Source of the DNA: Mycolicibacterium elephantis DSM 44368
Lineage (GTDB): Bacteria; Actinomycetota; Actinomycetes; Mycobacteriales; Mycobacteriaceae
Reading direction: 5' to 3'
Assembly: GCF_004014805.1 (NCBI RefSeq)
Contig: NZ_ATDN01000027.1
Span: 1-53,459 of the forward strand
DNA: 53,459 nt
The position numbers were made by a program, and so were the translations under genes. The notes beneath the pieces were generated by a model. It did no database searches, was not told the origin of the DNA, and saw only the letters and a program-made list of their open reading frames with translations. Below, one piece after another: positions 26,108-33,479 of the stretch; the stretch's first letter is position 1, and every line of letters begins with the position of its first letter.

Positions 26108-26461
26108 GTGGACGCTGCCGTGGACCCGACCGTCCCGCCCAGCGGCACCGGCTGCGTCGAGTGCGACGCCGTAGGCGGCTGGTGGGTGCATCTGCGTCGC
26201 TGCGCGGCATGCGGTCACATCGGCTGCTGTGAGGACTCGCTGGGTCAACACGCCACCGCGCATTGACGCGACACCGGCCATCCGGTCATTCGGTCTTTCG
26301 AACCCGGCGAGGACTGGTTCTGGAACTACGCCACGGACGACTACTACGACGGCCCGCGGCTTGCTCCACCCGATTGCCACCCAGCCGAACAACCCGTCCC
26401 CGGACCGCGCGGCAGGGTGCCCGAAGACTGGATGAAGCGGCTGCAGAGTCGCGGGCGCTGA
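26108..26461 (+). pseudogene. UBP-type zinc-finger protein interrupted by an in-frame TGA
   Basis: From GTG 26108 (or GTG 26120) the frame encodes PPSGTGCVECDAVGGWW, RRCAACGHIGCC and QHATAH, the first part of a UBP-type zinc finger. A TGA at 26264-26266 then interrupts it. The same frame continues without a break as RDTGHPVIRSFEPGEDWFWNY, DDYYDGPRLAPPDCHP and PEDWMKRLQSRGR to a TGA at 26459-26461. This continuation is the expected second half of the family, including the GH zinc ligand and the FEPGEDWFWNY motif. One base change from TGG or CGA would restore a full protein of about 117 aa. Either a recent nonsense mutation or a sequencing error; stop-codon readthrough is possible but unsupported. 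Confidence 0.8.
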
Positions 26462-26480
26462 CTTTGGGTACTCCGCGGGC

Positions 26481-26642
26481 ATGAAGAAGGACAGCCCCGA
26501 CACCGTGGAATCGAACAAAGGCCCGGCGGACGCCGACGACGACGTGCTCAGCGATCCCGCGAAGGGTTCTGAGGATCGGTCCGACTGGTCCGACGAAGGC
26601 GGCGCCACCCCGAGCGGGCCCGCCGAGGACACCGAGAGCTAA
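26481..26642 (+). CDS. Small acidic conserved protein (53 aa)
   Basis: A 53-aa open frame starting MKKDSPDTVESNKGPADADD and ending SGPAEDTES. It is strongly acidic (Asp/Glu about one quarter), without a hydrophobic segment, and probably disordered. The pattern VLSDPAKGSEDRSDWSDEGG looks like a conserved short mycobacterial protein I have seen annotated as hypothetical. It lies 19 bp after the zinc-finger gene, so the two may share a transcript. Its stop overlaps the stop of the convergent epimerase gene by 4 bp. Function unknown. Confidence 0.6.
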   Translation: MKKDSPDTVESNKGPADADDDVLSDPAKGSEDRSDWSDEGGATPSGPAEDTES

Positions 26643-27619
26643 AGCGACGCCGCCAGCGCCGACAAGGTCTCGGCGGTAGTGTATTTCGGCGTCCAGCCCA
26701 GCTGCGACTTCGCCTTGGCGGTGTCCATCACCACCGACGTGCGGCCGACGTGCAGCCACTCCAGCGCGGACGGAACGAACGGCAGCCGGGCCACGATCCC
26801 TGACGCCAGCGCCGCCGCGACCTTGGGCACCCGCACCGGCCGTGCGCCGAGCTCGCGGACCACGTCGCCCACCGAGACCACACCGTCACCGGCGATGTTG
26901 TACGCGCCCGGCGGCGCGGATGTGGTGGCCGCCAAGGCGATTGCCGCGGCCACGTCGTCGTGGTGGACCAGTTGCAGCGGTATACCCGGATTTGGGATCG
27001 GCGGCTTCAACAGCGGCAGAACCCGGTTGAGGAGCTTGACCGGCCCGGGCAGATGCGTCCACGGCATCGCCTCGGCGAGCGCGGGCGCGTTCGGCCCCGC
27101 GACGATGCACGGCCGCAGCACGTAGACCTCGAGATCCGATCCGTCGGTGATTTCGGCCAGCGCTGCTTCGCACGCGGCCTTCTGCTCGGAGTAGTAGTGC
27201 TCGGGCGACCCGCGCGCCGGCACGTCCTCGGTGATGGGCACCGGGTTGTCGGAGTGATAGCCGTATGCCGCCACCGACGAGGTGTAGACCAGGCGCCTCG
27301 GGCGCCCGGCGGCCACCGTCGCCTCGAACACGTTGCGGGTGCCTTCGAGGTTGACGCGGGCGCTCTCCTCCCGCGAGCCCATGATGATGAACGCCAGGTG
27401 GACGACGACGTCGGCGCCTGCGACCAGCTCGTCGACGGCCTTCCGGTCCAGGATGTCGCCCTGTCGGTAGGTGGTCTTCGTCCAGCCGTGTTCGGCCGGG
27501 TCGAAGGGCCGCCGCGCCATGCCGACGATCTCGTCCACCTCGGCGAGGCGCTCGAGGGCCTGCACCGCCGACTTGCCGATCTCGCCGGTGGGCCCGGTGA
27601 CGGCCACGGTGATCCCCAT
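26639..27619 (-). CDS. NAD-dependent epimerase/dehydratase (extended SDR)
   Basis: A 326-aa extended short-chain dehydrogenase. The Rossmann motif TGPTGEIGKSAV lies at residues 8-19, VVVHLAFIIMGS is the cofactor-side strand, VYTSSVAAYGYH carries the catalytic Ser, and HYYSEQK is the YxxxK pair. The end LGWTPKYTTAETLSAL is typical of sugar-nucleotide or sterol-type epimerases. The start ATG 27619 follows a 40-bp gap from the FAD oxidoreductase stop. Reaction unknown: the substrate part (about residues 170-290) does not identify it. Confidence 0.88.
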   Translation of the reverse strand: MGITVAVTGPTGEIGKSAVQALERLAEVDEIVGMARRPFDPAEHGWTKTTYRQGDILDRKAVDELVAGADVVVHLAFIIMGSREESARVNLEGTRNVFEATVAAGRPRRLVYTSSVAAYGYHSDNPVPITEDVPARGSPEHYYSEQKAACEAALAEITDGSDLEVYVLRPCIVAGPNAPALAEAMPWTHLPGPVKLLNRVLPLLKPPIPNPGIPLQLVHHDDVAAAIALAATTSAPPGAYNIAGDGVVSVGDVVRELGARPVRVPKVAAALASGIVARLPFVPSALEWLHVGRTSVVMDTAKAKSQLGWTPKYTTAETLSALAASL

Positions 27620-27659
27620 GCCTGTCGCTATTCCCGGCGGGCCGCGTCAGGAAACAGTC

Positions 27660-29222
27660 TCAGGACATGTCGGCCAGCGCCTGTTTGGCGGCGTTGTAGC
27701 CGGGGATGAAGGTGATGCCGGGCCCGCCGTGGCATCCGGCGCTGCCCAGATAGAGTCCCTCGATCGGAATAGGTTGGTCCACATAGCCTTTCGGGCCGGG
27801 CCGGTTGGGGCCGATCTGATCGGGGTGAATCAGGCCGTGGCAGTAGTCGCCGCCCGGTGCGCCGAACATGGTGCCCATGTGTTTGGGGGTGAAGGTGGTG
27901 TGCCGCAGGATGAGGCTTTCGAAGTTCGGCGCCAACCGGGTGATCTTCTCGATGACGCGCCTGCCCATCTCGACTTTCATGTCGCCGTAGCTGGACTGGG
28001 TCTCCTCGATCGGGAACCACAGCGAGAACGCCGAGGCCGCGTGTTTCCCCGGAGGCGCCAATCCCGGGTCGTTGACCGACGGGATCTGCAGCGCGATGGC
28101 CGGGTCGGCAGGCACGATCCCGCGGCGGCAGTCCTCCCACTGCTGCTGCAGTTCCTCCGGCGTGCTGAAGATTCCGATGTTCGACTGCATCGCCGGGTCG
28201 TTGAGCAGTTCGTAGGGCGCCGCGAACTCCGGGACACCGTCGAGGGCGAAGTGCATCTGTAGGTAGCTGCCGCGGTGGTCGATGCGGGAGAACCGTTGCC
28301 GCACATCGTCGGGCACCGCGGCCGGGGCGATCAACTCGGTGACCGTGAAGTCCGGTGCGATGCCGGAGACGACGACGGGCGCGGTCAGCGTCGAGCCGTC
28401 CTCGAGGCGCACCCCGCGCACCCGGCCGTCGGCGACGGTGATCTCGTCGACCTTGCTGCGCAGCCGCAACTCACCGCCGCCGGCCTCGAAGACCGAGCAC
28501 AGATGTTGCGTGAGCGCCCCGATGCCGCCGCGCACCTTCTTGACGAGCAAGGCGTTCTCGTCGGGCACGGCGAATCCGTAGGCCAGCGCCGCGGCGGTGC
28601 CGGGGGTGGCCGGTCCGCGGTAGGTGGTGTTGCACGCCAGTAACGCCAACATGCCGCGCAGCGCACCGTGCTTCTCGCGGTCGGGCAGATAGCGATCCAC
28701 CACATCGGTGACCGACCCGAACAGCAGATCCGTGATCGCTGATCGTTCGAATTCGTTTGTGGCACATGCGTACATCTCGTCCAGCGTCTTGGGCGGCCGG
28801 CCGGCGTCGAAACGGCCCAGCGCCCGCGTCGGCGCCTGGCACCACGCCATCAGCCCGGCCATCCCGTTGACCGCCTCCGCGCCGTGCACCTCGTTGACGT
28901 GCGTCATCAGCTTCATCGGGTCGGTGTAGTAGACGAACGGCTCGTCGCCGACGCCGCGCAGCGACACCGACATCACGTCGAGGTCGACCGTCGGCAGTTC
29001 GTCGAGCCCCAGTTCCCGGCTCACCGTCGCCGAGGTCGGGATCTGCACCGAGCCGGCGATCTCGAATTGAAACCCGTCGAACAGTTCGACGGTGGAGGCC
29101 ATCCCGCCGGCATAGAGCTTGGCGTCCAGGCACAGCGTGCGCCTGCCCGCCTTCTGCAGCAGTGTCGCCGCGGTCAGCCCGTTGTGACCGGCGCCGATGA
29201 CAATCGCGTCGAAGTCCGTCAT
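27660..29222 (-). CDS. FAD-dependent oxidoreductase of the phytoene desaturase/carotenoid isomerase-like family
   Basis: A 520-aa flavoprotein. The N-terminal dinucleotide-binding motif is DAIVIGAGHNGLTAATLL at residues 4-21. RLRSKVDEITVADGRVRGVRLEDG is the typical FAD-domain beta-sheet, and the C-terminal GLYLGSAGCHGGPGITFIPG (written in 20 residues) is the second FAD-binding motif. The family desaturates or isomerises isoprenoids or related lipids; no phytoene synthase is nearby, so a carotenoid role is not supported. A palindromic TetR operator lies 26 bp upstream of the ATG at 29222, and the TetR gene itself is next, so regulation is local. Confidence 0.88.
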   Translation of the reverse strand: MTDFDAIVIGAGHNGLTAATLLQKAGRRTLCLDAKLYAGGMASTVELFDGFQFEIAGSVQIPTSATVSRELGLDELPTVDLDVMSVSLRGVGDEPFVYYTDPMKLMTHVNEVHGAEAVNGMAGLMAWCQAPTRALGRFDAGRPPKTLDEMYACATNEFERSAITDLLFGSVTDVVDRYLPDREKHGALRGMLALLACNTTYRGPATPGTAAALAYGFAVPDENALLVKKVRGGIGALTQHLCSVFEAGGGELRLRSKVDEITVADGRVRGVRLEDGSTLTAPVVVSGIAPDFTVTELIAPAAVPDDVRQRFSRIDHRGSYLQMHFALDGVPEFAAPYELLNDPAMQSNIGIFSTPEELQQQWEDCRRGIVPADPAIALQIPSVNDPGLAPPGKHAASAFSLWFPIEETQSSYGDMKVEMGRRVIEKITRLAPNFESLILRHTTFTPKHMGTMFGAPGGDYCHGLIHPDQIGPNRPGPKGYVDQPIPIEGLYLGSAGCHGGPGITFIPGYNAAKQALADMS

Positions 29223-29247
29223 TCGCCGAGGCTGGCACGCGGGCACA

Positions 29248-29269
29248 GTTTTGTCAATATTGACAAAAC
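29248..29269. promoter_or_regulatory. TetR operator 1: 22-bp perfect palindrome
   Basis: The half-site gttttgtcaat (29248-29258) is followed by its exact reverse complement (29259-29269). It lies between the TetR stop (29277) and the oxidoreductase start (29222), in the promoter position of the oxidoreductase. The same core is found upstream of the tetR gene. Confidence 0.85.
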
Positions 29270-29276
29270 ATCGGCG

Positions 29277-29891
29277 TCAGATCGTGTCGCCGATCCCCGA
29301 CCGCAGCGTTACCAGCGCCTCCCGGCACAGTCGCGCGAGTTCCGGTAGCGAGTCCTCGCTGCCGCTGTAGCCGAGCATCCAGACCTCCATCGCGCCGAAC
29401 ACCGCGGCCGCGATGCACCGGGCGGTGACGGTGATGTGCATGCGCTCGTCGGTGCCGGGCGCCGGCGCGCCGTGTCGGGTGAGGTGGTCCTCGATGGCGT
29501 CGGCGAACTCGGCCTCGACCTGGCGCATGTGCCGCACAATGCGGCCGGAGTCGAGTTCTTGGGCGCGCAGGGCCGCGGCGCGCACCACCGCCCAGTCGTC
29601 GTACGGCGATGCCATGATCGCCGCGAGAACGGATTCGATGAGCGGTTCGTCGGCCGAGCGCTCCGCCAGCGCGGCCCGAAACCATTGCAGCCCTGCGTCG
29701 TAGTCGGCGAACAGCAGATCGTGTTTCGACGCGAAGTGGCGGTAGAAGGTCCGCAGCGACACCCCGGCGTCAGCGGCGATCTGTTCGGCGGAGGTGTCCT
29801 CGACGCCTTGGGCGAGGAACCGGACGAGGGCGGCCTTGCGCAGCGCTTCGCGGGTGCGCTCACTGCGCGCGGTCTGGGCGGCCCGGGCCAT
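29277..29891 (-). CDS. TetR-family transcription regulator of the flanking oxidoreductase locus
   Basis: A 204-aa TetR protein. The HTH is at residues 15-60: REALRKAALVRFLAQGVEDT, SAEQIAADAGVSLRTFYRHF and SKHDLLFADYDAG. The C-terminal ligand domain (WMLGYSGSEDSLPELARLC) matches mycobacterial TetR regulators of fatty-acid or lipid genes. Two palindromes with the same core tgtcaatattgaca flank the gene: one before the oxidoreductase and one in the divergent region with the DUF2834 gene. This predicts autoregulation plus control of genes on both sides. Ligand unknown. Confidence 0.92.
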   Translation of the reverse strand: MARAAQTARSERTREALRKAALVRFLAQGVEDTSAEQIAADAGVSLRTFYRHFASKHDLLFADYDAGLQWFRAALAERSADEPLIESVLAAIMASPYDDWAVVRAAALRAQELDSGRIVRHMRQVEAEFADAIEDHLTRHGAPAPGTDERMHITVTARCIAAAVFGAMEVWMLGYSGSEDSLPELARLCREALVTLRSGIGDTI

Positions 29892-29918
29892 TCGGGTAAG
29901 TTACCCCAGCCGGACTTA

Positions 29919-29932
29919 TGTCAATATTGACA
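29919..29932. promoter_or_regulatory. TetR operator 2
   Basis: The 14-bp palindrome tgtcaatattgaca, identical to the core of operator 1, lies 28 bp upstream of the tetR start and 33 bp before the divergent DUF2834 start. The sequence to its right (aaaac) also matches operator 1, while the left flank (tta) differs. It is placed to control both divergent genes. Confidence 0.82.
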
Positions 29933-29964
29933 AAACTTCGGAATTTGGTGAGAGACTCCCCGTC

Positions 29965-30453
29965 ATGGTTTCGCTTCTTGTGCACGCCGTCCTGGGGGTG
30001 GCGGTGGTCTGGTTCACCATCGCGTCCAACCCCAAGATCTTCAGCAGGCCCGCCGACGGGCCGCGGTTCTCCGCGGTCGAGATCGTCTTCTGGGCAGTCG
30101 GCCTCGCGTCGCTTCCGCTGTTGTGGTACCACAACATTCAGTTCGTCAACGAGTACGCGAGCGCGGCGTCGAACCCGTTCTGGGGGCCGGGCAGCTGGCA
30201 GGAGTTCATCTCGCTCGGCTACACCAACCCGGCGGCCAGTTCGGCGAGCGCGGACTACACGATCATCAACGTGATCCTGCTTCCGCTGTTCACCATCATC
30301 GACGGGCGGCGTCGCGGGATTCGTCATCCCTGGCTGTACTTCGTGTCCAGCCTGTTCACCAGCTGTGTCTTCGCCTACGCGTTCTACTTCGCCACCATGG
30401 AGCGCCAGCGCCGACACCAGTTGGCCGCCGCCGAGGTCAAGTCGCCCGCCTGA
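29965..30453 (+). CDS. Four-TM membrane protein, DUF2834-like
   Basis: A 162-aa integral membrane protein with four hydrophobic segments: about residues 2-19, 37-55, 97-112 and 121-143. Polar sequence with NPFWGPGSWQEFI lies between the second and third. It resembles the DUF2834 family, common in mycobacteria and of unknown function. ATG 29965 is chosen because the upstream frame crosses the TetR operator. It is the first gene of a plus-strand group followed by a SnoaL-like and a metallo-beta-lactamase-fold protein and is probably controlled by the divergent TetR. Confidence 0.8.
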   Translation: MVSLLVHAVLGVAVVWFTIASNPKIFSRPADGPRFSAVEIVFWAVGLASLPLLWYHNIQFVNEYASAASNPFWGPGSWQEFISLGYTNPAASSASADYTIINVILLPLFTIIDGRRRGIRHPWLYFVSSLFTSCVFAYAFYFATMERQRRHQLAAAEVKSPA

Positions 30454-30480
30454 GTACGGCCGCGGTCGTAGGGTGCGACC

Positions 30481-30933
30481 ATGACCGACGATCTGCGGCA
30501 GCGTCGCCTCGAGGTGATCCGCGAGCACATGGACACCGAGGTGACCAAGGAGTTCGACCGGACGCTGGCGACGTTCAACGGACATCCCCATTACGAGATC
30601 ATGGCCACCGGCCAGGTTTTCGACGGCGACGACGAGGTGATGGGGTACTACCGCACGACGCGCACCGCGTTTCCCGACCAGCGTCATGACAACGTCCGCT
30701 ACCACGTCGCCGACGACACCGTGATCGTCGAATTCGACTTGCTGGGAACCAATCTCGGCGAGTTCTACGGCCTGCCACCGACCGGTAAGGCGTTTCGCGT
30801 GCCGATCGCGGCGGTGTTCTTCTTCGACGGTGACCGCATCGTCAACGAACGCATCTACTTCGACTCGGCCAGCTTGGTCAGCCAGATCGGACGAAGCGAA
30901 CTGCTGTCCCTCGTCGGCACGGGCGAACTGTGA
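30481..30933 (+). CDS. SnoaL-like (NTF2-fold) protein
   Basis: A 150-aa NTF2-fold protein. Starts MTDDLRQRRLEVIREHMDTE, then FDRTLATFNGHPHYEIMATG, DGDDEVMGYYRTTRTAFPDQ and GKAFRVPIAAVFFFDGDRIV with RIYFD, the pattern of SnoaL/ester cyclase-type proteins. HPHYEIMATGQVFDGDDE places His and Asp in the cavity region. It overlaps the next gene by 4 bp (GTGA), indicating translational coupling with the hydrolase. The pairing suggests a common substrate. Reaction unknown. Confidence 0.85.
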   Translation: MTDDLRQRRLEVIREHMDTEVTKEFDRTLATFNGHPHYEIMATGQVFDGDDEVMGYYRTTRTAFPDQRHDNVRYHVADDTVIVEFDLLGTNLGEFYGLPPTGKAFRVPIAAVFFFDGDRIVNERIYFDSASLVSQIGRSELLSLVGTGEL

Positions 30934-31721
30934 AGGTTCACCACCTCAACTGCGGGACGATGCGCCCGGTGGCCGGCCCTGAATTGGTCTGTCACGTGCT
31001 GCTGGTGGAGACCGACAACGGGTTGGTCCTCGTCGACACCGGATACGGGTTGGCCGACTGCAACGATCCGGCCCGTCGCCTCGGCCTTCCGCGCCGGATC
31101 CTTCGGCCCGCGTTGGACCCCGCCGAAACCGCCGTCCGCCAGATCGAACGCCTGGGATTCGGCCGTGACGACGTCCGCCACATCGTCGTGACCCATTTCG
31201 ACGTCGATCACATCGGCGGACTCGCCGATTTTCCCGATGCCCAAATCCATTGCACCGCAGCCGAGGCAGCCGGGGCGATGCATCGTCCGTCGCGCAGCGA
31301 GCGGCTGCGGTTCCGGCCCGCCCAGTGGAGCCACGGCCCCAAGATCGTCGAGCACGATCCCGACGGCGAGGCATGGCGGGGGTTCGCCGCGGCCAAGCCG
31401 CTCACCGAAGTCTCGCCGGGCATCGTGCTGGTATCACTGCCCGGCCATACCCGCGGTCACGCGTGCGTCGCCGTGGATGCGGGCAGTCGCTGGCTGTTGC
31501 ACTGCGGTGACGCCTTCTACCATCCCAGCACCCTCACCGGTGCTTCAGCAGAGCCGCGCGCACTGCTGGCCTCCGAGAAGATGATCGCCTACGACCGGAA
31601 ACGCGTGCGCGACAACCATGCTCACCTGGCCGAACTCCACCGGCGCAACGAACCCGACCTGCTGTTGCTGTGCGCGCACGATCCCACACTGCTGGAGCAC
31701 GCACGGGCTACCGCGTCGTGA
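30930..31721 (+). CDS. Metallo-beta-lactamase-fold hydrolase
   Basis: A 263-aa MBL-fold protein. The metal motif is VVTHFDVDHIGGLADFP: the usual HxHxDH reads HFDVDH, with Asp in place of the second His, a variant frequent in lactonase-like members. LVDTGYG, LPGHTRGHACV (third His region) and LHCGDAFYH (bridging Asp) and the final LLLCAHDP complete the metal set. Start is GTG 30930, overlapping the SnoaL-like stop. Likely a lactone or ester hydrolase in the cytoplasm; substrate unknown. Confidence 0.88.
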   Translation: MKVHHLNCGTMRPVAGPELVCHVLLVETDNGLVLVDTGYGLADCNDPARRLGLPRRILRPALDPAETAVRQIERLGFGRDDVRHIVVTHFDVDHIGGLADFPDAQIHCTAAEAAGAMHRPSRSERLRFRPAQWSHGPKIVEHDPDGEAWRGFAAAKPLTEVSPGIVLVSLPGHTRGHACVAVDAGSRWLLHCGDAFYHPSTLTGASAEPRALLASEKMIAYDRKRVRDNHAHLAELHRRNEPDLLLLCAHDPTLLEHARATAS

Positions 31722-31724
31722 TCC

Positions 31725-32570
31725 CTACGAAGCTGAGCGGCGCCGTTGATAGGACTCGATCCACTTCAGCACGTCGTAGTAGCGAGTCGGCGCCAACCGA
31801 CCGAGCAGGTCGAACATGCGGGCGTCGGGTCCGATGAGGATCCGCGCCTTTCCGGCCTCCACGCCGCGGTGGATGACTTCGGCCGCCTGGTCGGGCTTGG
31901 TCATGGTGATGGCCGCGAAGTCCTCTGCGATCTGTTCCAGGGTACGACCGCGACCGTCGGGATCTTCGCGGTAGCGCGCGTTGCGCACGATGTTGGTGTC
32001 GACGCCGCCGGGGTGCACGGTGATCGCGCGGACACCGGTGCCACGCAACTCCTGTCGCAGCGCGTCGGTGAACCCGCGGACCGCGAATTTCGATGAACAG
32101 TAAGCGCTTTGACCAGGCATACCGACGAGACCGAAGACGCTCGAGGTGTTCACGATCGCTCCTTCGTTCTGGTCGACGAGGATCGGCAGAAACGCCCGCG
32201 TCCCGTTGACCACGCCACCGAAGTTGATGTCCCACACCCACTGGTCGTCCTCGGGTACCGCGTCGAGCACGGCGGACCCGACCGTGACCCCGGCGTTGTT
32301 GAACACCGCGCCGATCGGTTGTGGCGCCCACTGCCGAACCTGGTCGGCGAAGTCGCGCTGCGCCGCCGCATCACGGACGTCGAGCACCCGCAGCAGCGCG
32401 GGGCCGCGCAACAACGCCTCGGTCTCCTTCAGACCTTGTTCGTCGACGTCGGCGATCGCCACCGGGCAGCCGTGCGCGGATAGTCGTTGCGCCAGGGCAC
32501 GGCCGATTCCTGACGCCGCACCCGTGATGACGGCGGTGCGGCCGCTGATCGTCAGGTACCGTTTGCCCAT
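31725..32570 (-). CDS. Short-chain dehydrogenase/reductase (classical SDR)
   Basis: A 281-aa classical SDR. The cofactor motif TGAASGIGRALAQ is near residues 16-28, with DVDEQG afterwards; NNAGVTVGSAV is motif II, IVNTSSVFGLVGMPGQSAYCSSK holds the catalytic Ser-Tyr-Lys (YCSSK), and VHPGGVDTNI is the PG motif. The Asp after the second strand (IADVDEQG) favours NAD(H). Start ATG 32570 is preceded by an AAGGGGGC-type Shine-Dalgarno. The neighbouring TetR gene upstream on the same strand probably controls it. Substrate unknown. Confidence 0.92.
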   Translation of the reverse strand: MGKRYLTISGRTAVITGAASGIGRALAQRLSAHGCPVAIADVDEQGLKETEALLRGPALLRVLDVRDAAAQRDFADQVRQWAPQPIGAVFNNAGVTVGSAVLDAVPEDDQWVWDINFGGVVNGTRAFLPILVDQNEGAIVNTSSVFGLVGMPGQSAYCSSKFAVRGFTDALRQELRGTGVRAITVHPGGVDTNIVRNARYREDPDGRGRTLEQIAEDFAAITMTKPDQAAEVIHRGVEAGKARILIGPDARMFDLLGRLAPTRYYDVLKWIESYQRRRSAS

Positions 32571-32606
32571 GTAGCCCCCTTGCGTGCGGTGTCCCAGGTA
32601 GACAAA

Positions 32607-32622
32607 GGTACGGGCTGGTACC
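32607..32622. promoter_or_regulatory. Candidate operator upstream of the SDR gene
   Basis: Inverted repeat ggtac-gggctg-gtacc at 32607-32622, 37 bp upstream of the SDR start and downstream of the TetR stop (32648). It sits in the promoter position of the SDR. The arms are only 5 bp, so chance is a real alternative. Confidence 0.35.
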
Positions 32623-32647
32623 GGAGTTGACAAGACCGCGGGTCGCG

Positions 32648-33235
32648 TCAACCAGCCGGCGGGGTCAGAAGCGCGATCGACGCCTCCACGGCCTCATCGG
32701 CGATATCGGTCATGCGGCCGCCTTCCTCCACGGTGATGGCGACCAGCTCGCGCAGCCCGCCCAACAGCATGATGATGCGCGGACGCGACACCGGGCCGAT
32801 GCCCGCGGCCCGGAACTCACTGGTGTCACCGAGGGCATGCACCATCGCGATGAAGTTCTCCATCGCTTCGCGCTGGAGTCCGCGCGCCGCGCTGCCCAGG
32901 GAGGGTACGTCGCGAATCCAGCTCAGCATCAGCGCCGCACGTGATTCGCCCGAGGCGATCCACGCCTCGATGGCCTGGCGGACCTGGGTGCGCCACGGGG
33001 CTTCCGCGTCGACAGCGGCGGCGATCTTGGCGACCTGATCGGCGTTGGCCTCCGTCAGCAGCGCGACAAAGCAGGCGTCCCTGCTGTCGAAGTGCTCGTA
33101 AAACGTGCGCCGCGAGGTCTTGGCGCGGCGCACGATGTCGGCCACGGTGGTCTTCGGGTATCCGACGTCGGCGATGCACTCTTCAAGGGCGTTGAGCAAT
33201 CGCTGGCGGAAGTCGGCCGTCGTCACGCTATTCAT
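32648..33235 (-). CDS. TetR-family transcription regulator
   Basis: A 195-aa TetR protein. The HTH lies at residues 10-55: RQRLLNALEECIADVGYPKT, TVADIVRRAKTSRRTFYEHF and SRDACFVALL. The C-terminal domain GLRELVAITVEEGG is typical of mycobacterial TetR members. The gene starts 2 bp from the CCA end of a tRNA-Phe fragment, so its original promoter region may have been exchanged by the integration event described at that site. It lies 77 bp upstream of the SDR gene, its probable target. Confidence 0.9.
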   Translation of the reverse strand: MNSVTTADFRQRLLNALEECIADVGYPKTTVADIVRRAKTSRRTFYEHFDSRDACFVALLTEANADQVAKIAAAVDAEAPWRTQVRQAIEAWIASGESRAALMLSWIRDVPSLGSAARGLQREAMENFIAMVHALGDTSEFRAAGIGPVSRPRIIMLLGGLRELVAITVEEGGRMTDIADEAVEASIALLTPPAG

Positions 33236-33237
33236 CC

Positions 33238-33288
33238 TGGTGGCCAGGGCCGGGATCGAACCGGCGACCTTCCGCTTTTCAGGCGGAC
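33238..33288 (-). tRNA. tRNA-Phe(GAA) 3' fragment, likely attachment site at island boundary
   Basis: On the minus strand the sequence gives an anticodon arm TCCGC-CTGAAAA-GCGGA (33271-33287, anticodon GAA), a variable loop, a T arm GCCGG-TTCGATC-CCGGC (33249-33265), the 3' acceptor strand CCTGGCC, discriminator A and an encoded CCA (33238-33240). Upstream of the anticodon stem there is no D arm and no 5' acceptor strand (GGCCAGG expected), so only about two thirds of the gene is present. Such 3' fragments are what tyrosine-recombinase integration into a tRNA leaves on one side. The fragment joins the conserved chromosome on its left, so the inserted element lies to the right. Not a functional tRNA. 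Confidence 0.88.
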
Positions 33289-33479
33289 GAGATAGCCACT
33301 GACCTGCGGTTTATCTGCGTCTTTGCGTCGTATGCGCCGCATTGAGCAGGGCTGACGTACTCAGCCTGTCCGGCGAACGGACATAAACCGGACACGGTGC
33401 TTGCACTCCCGACCAGGAGCTTCCGCGCCGCCGCGTGCTTCGTGGGCAGCCTCGGTAGCTCCGGGGAGCAGGCACCCCG

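Noticed and set aside
26264..26266. TGA as a selenocysteine codon
   Set aside because: No selenocysteine insertion hairpin is evident just after the codon, the family does not use selenocysteine at this position, and other selenium genes are not seen. A nonsense change or error is simpler.
33238..33312. Complete tRNA-Phe gene
   Set aside because: The D arm and 5' acceptor strand cannot be formed from sequence upstream of the anticodon stem; only the 3' part is present.
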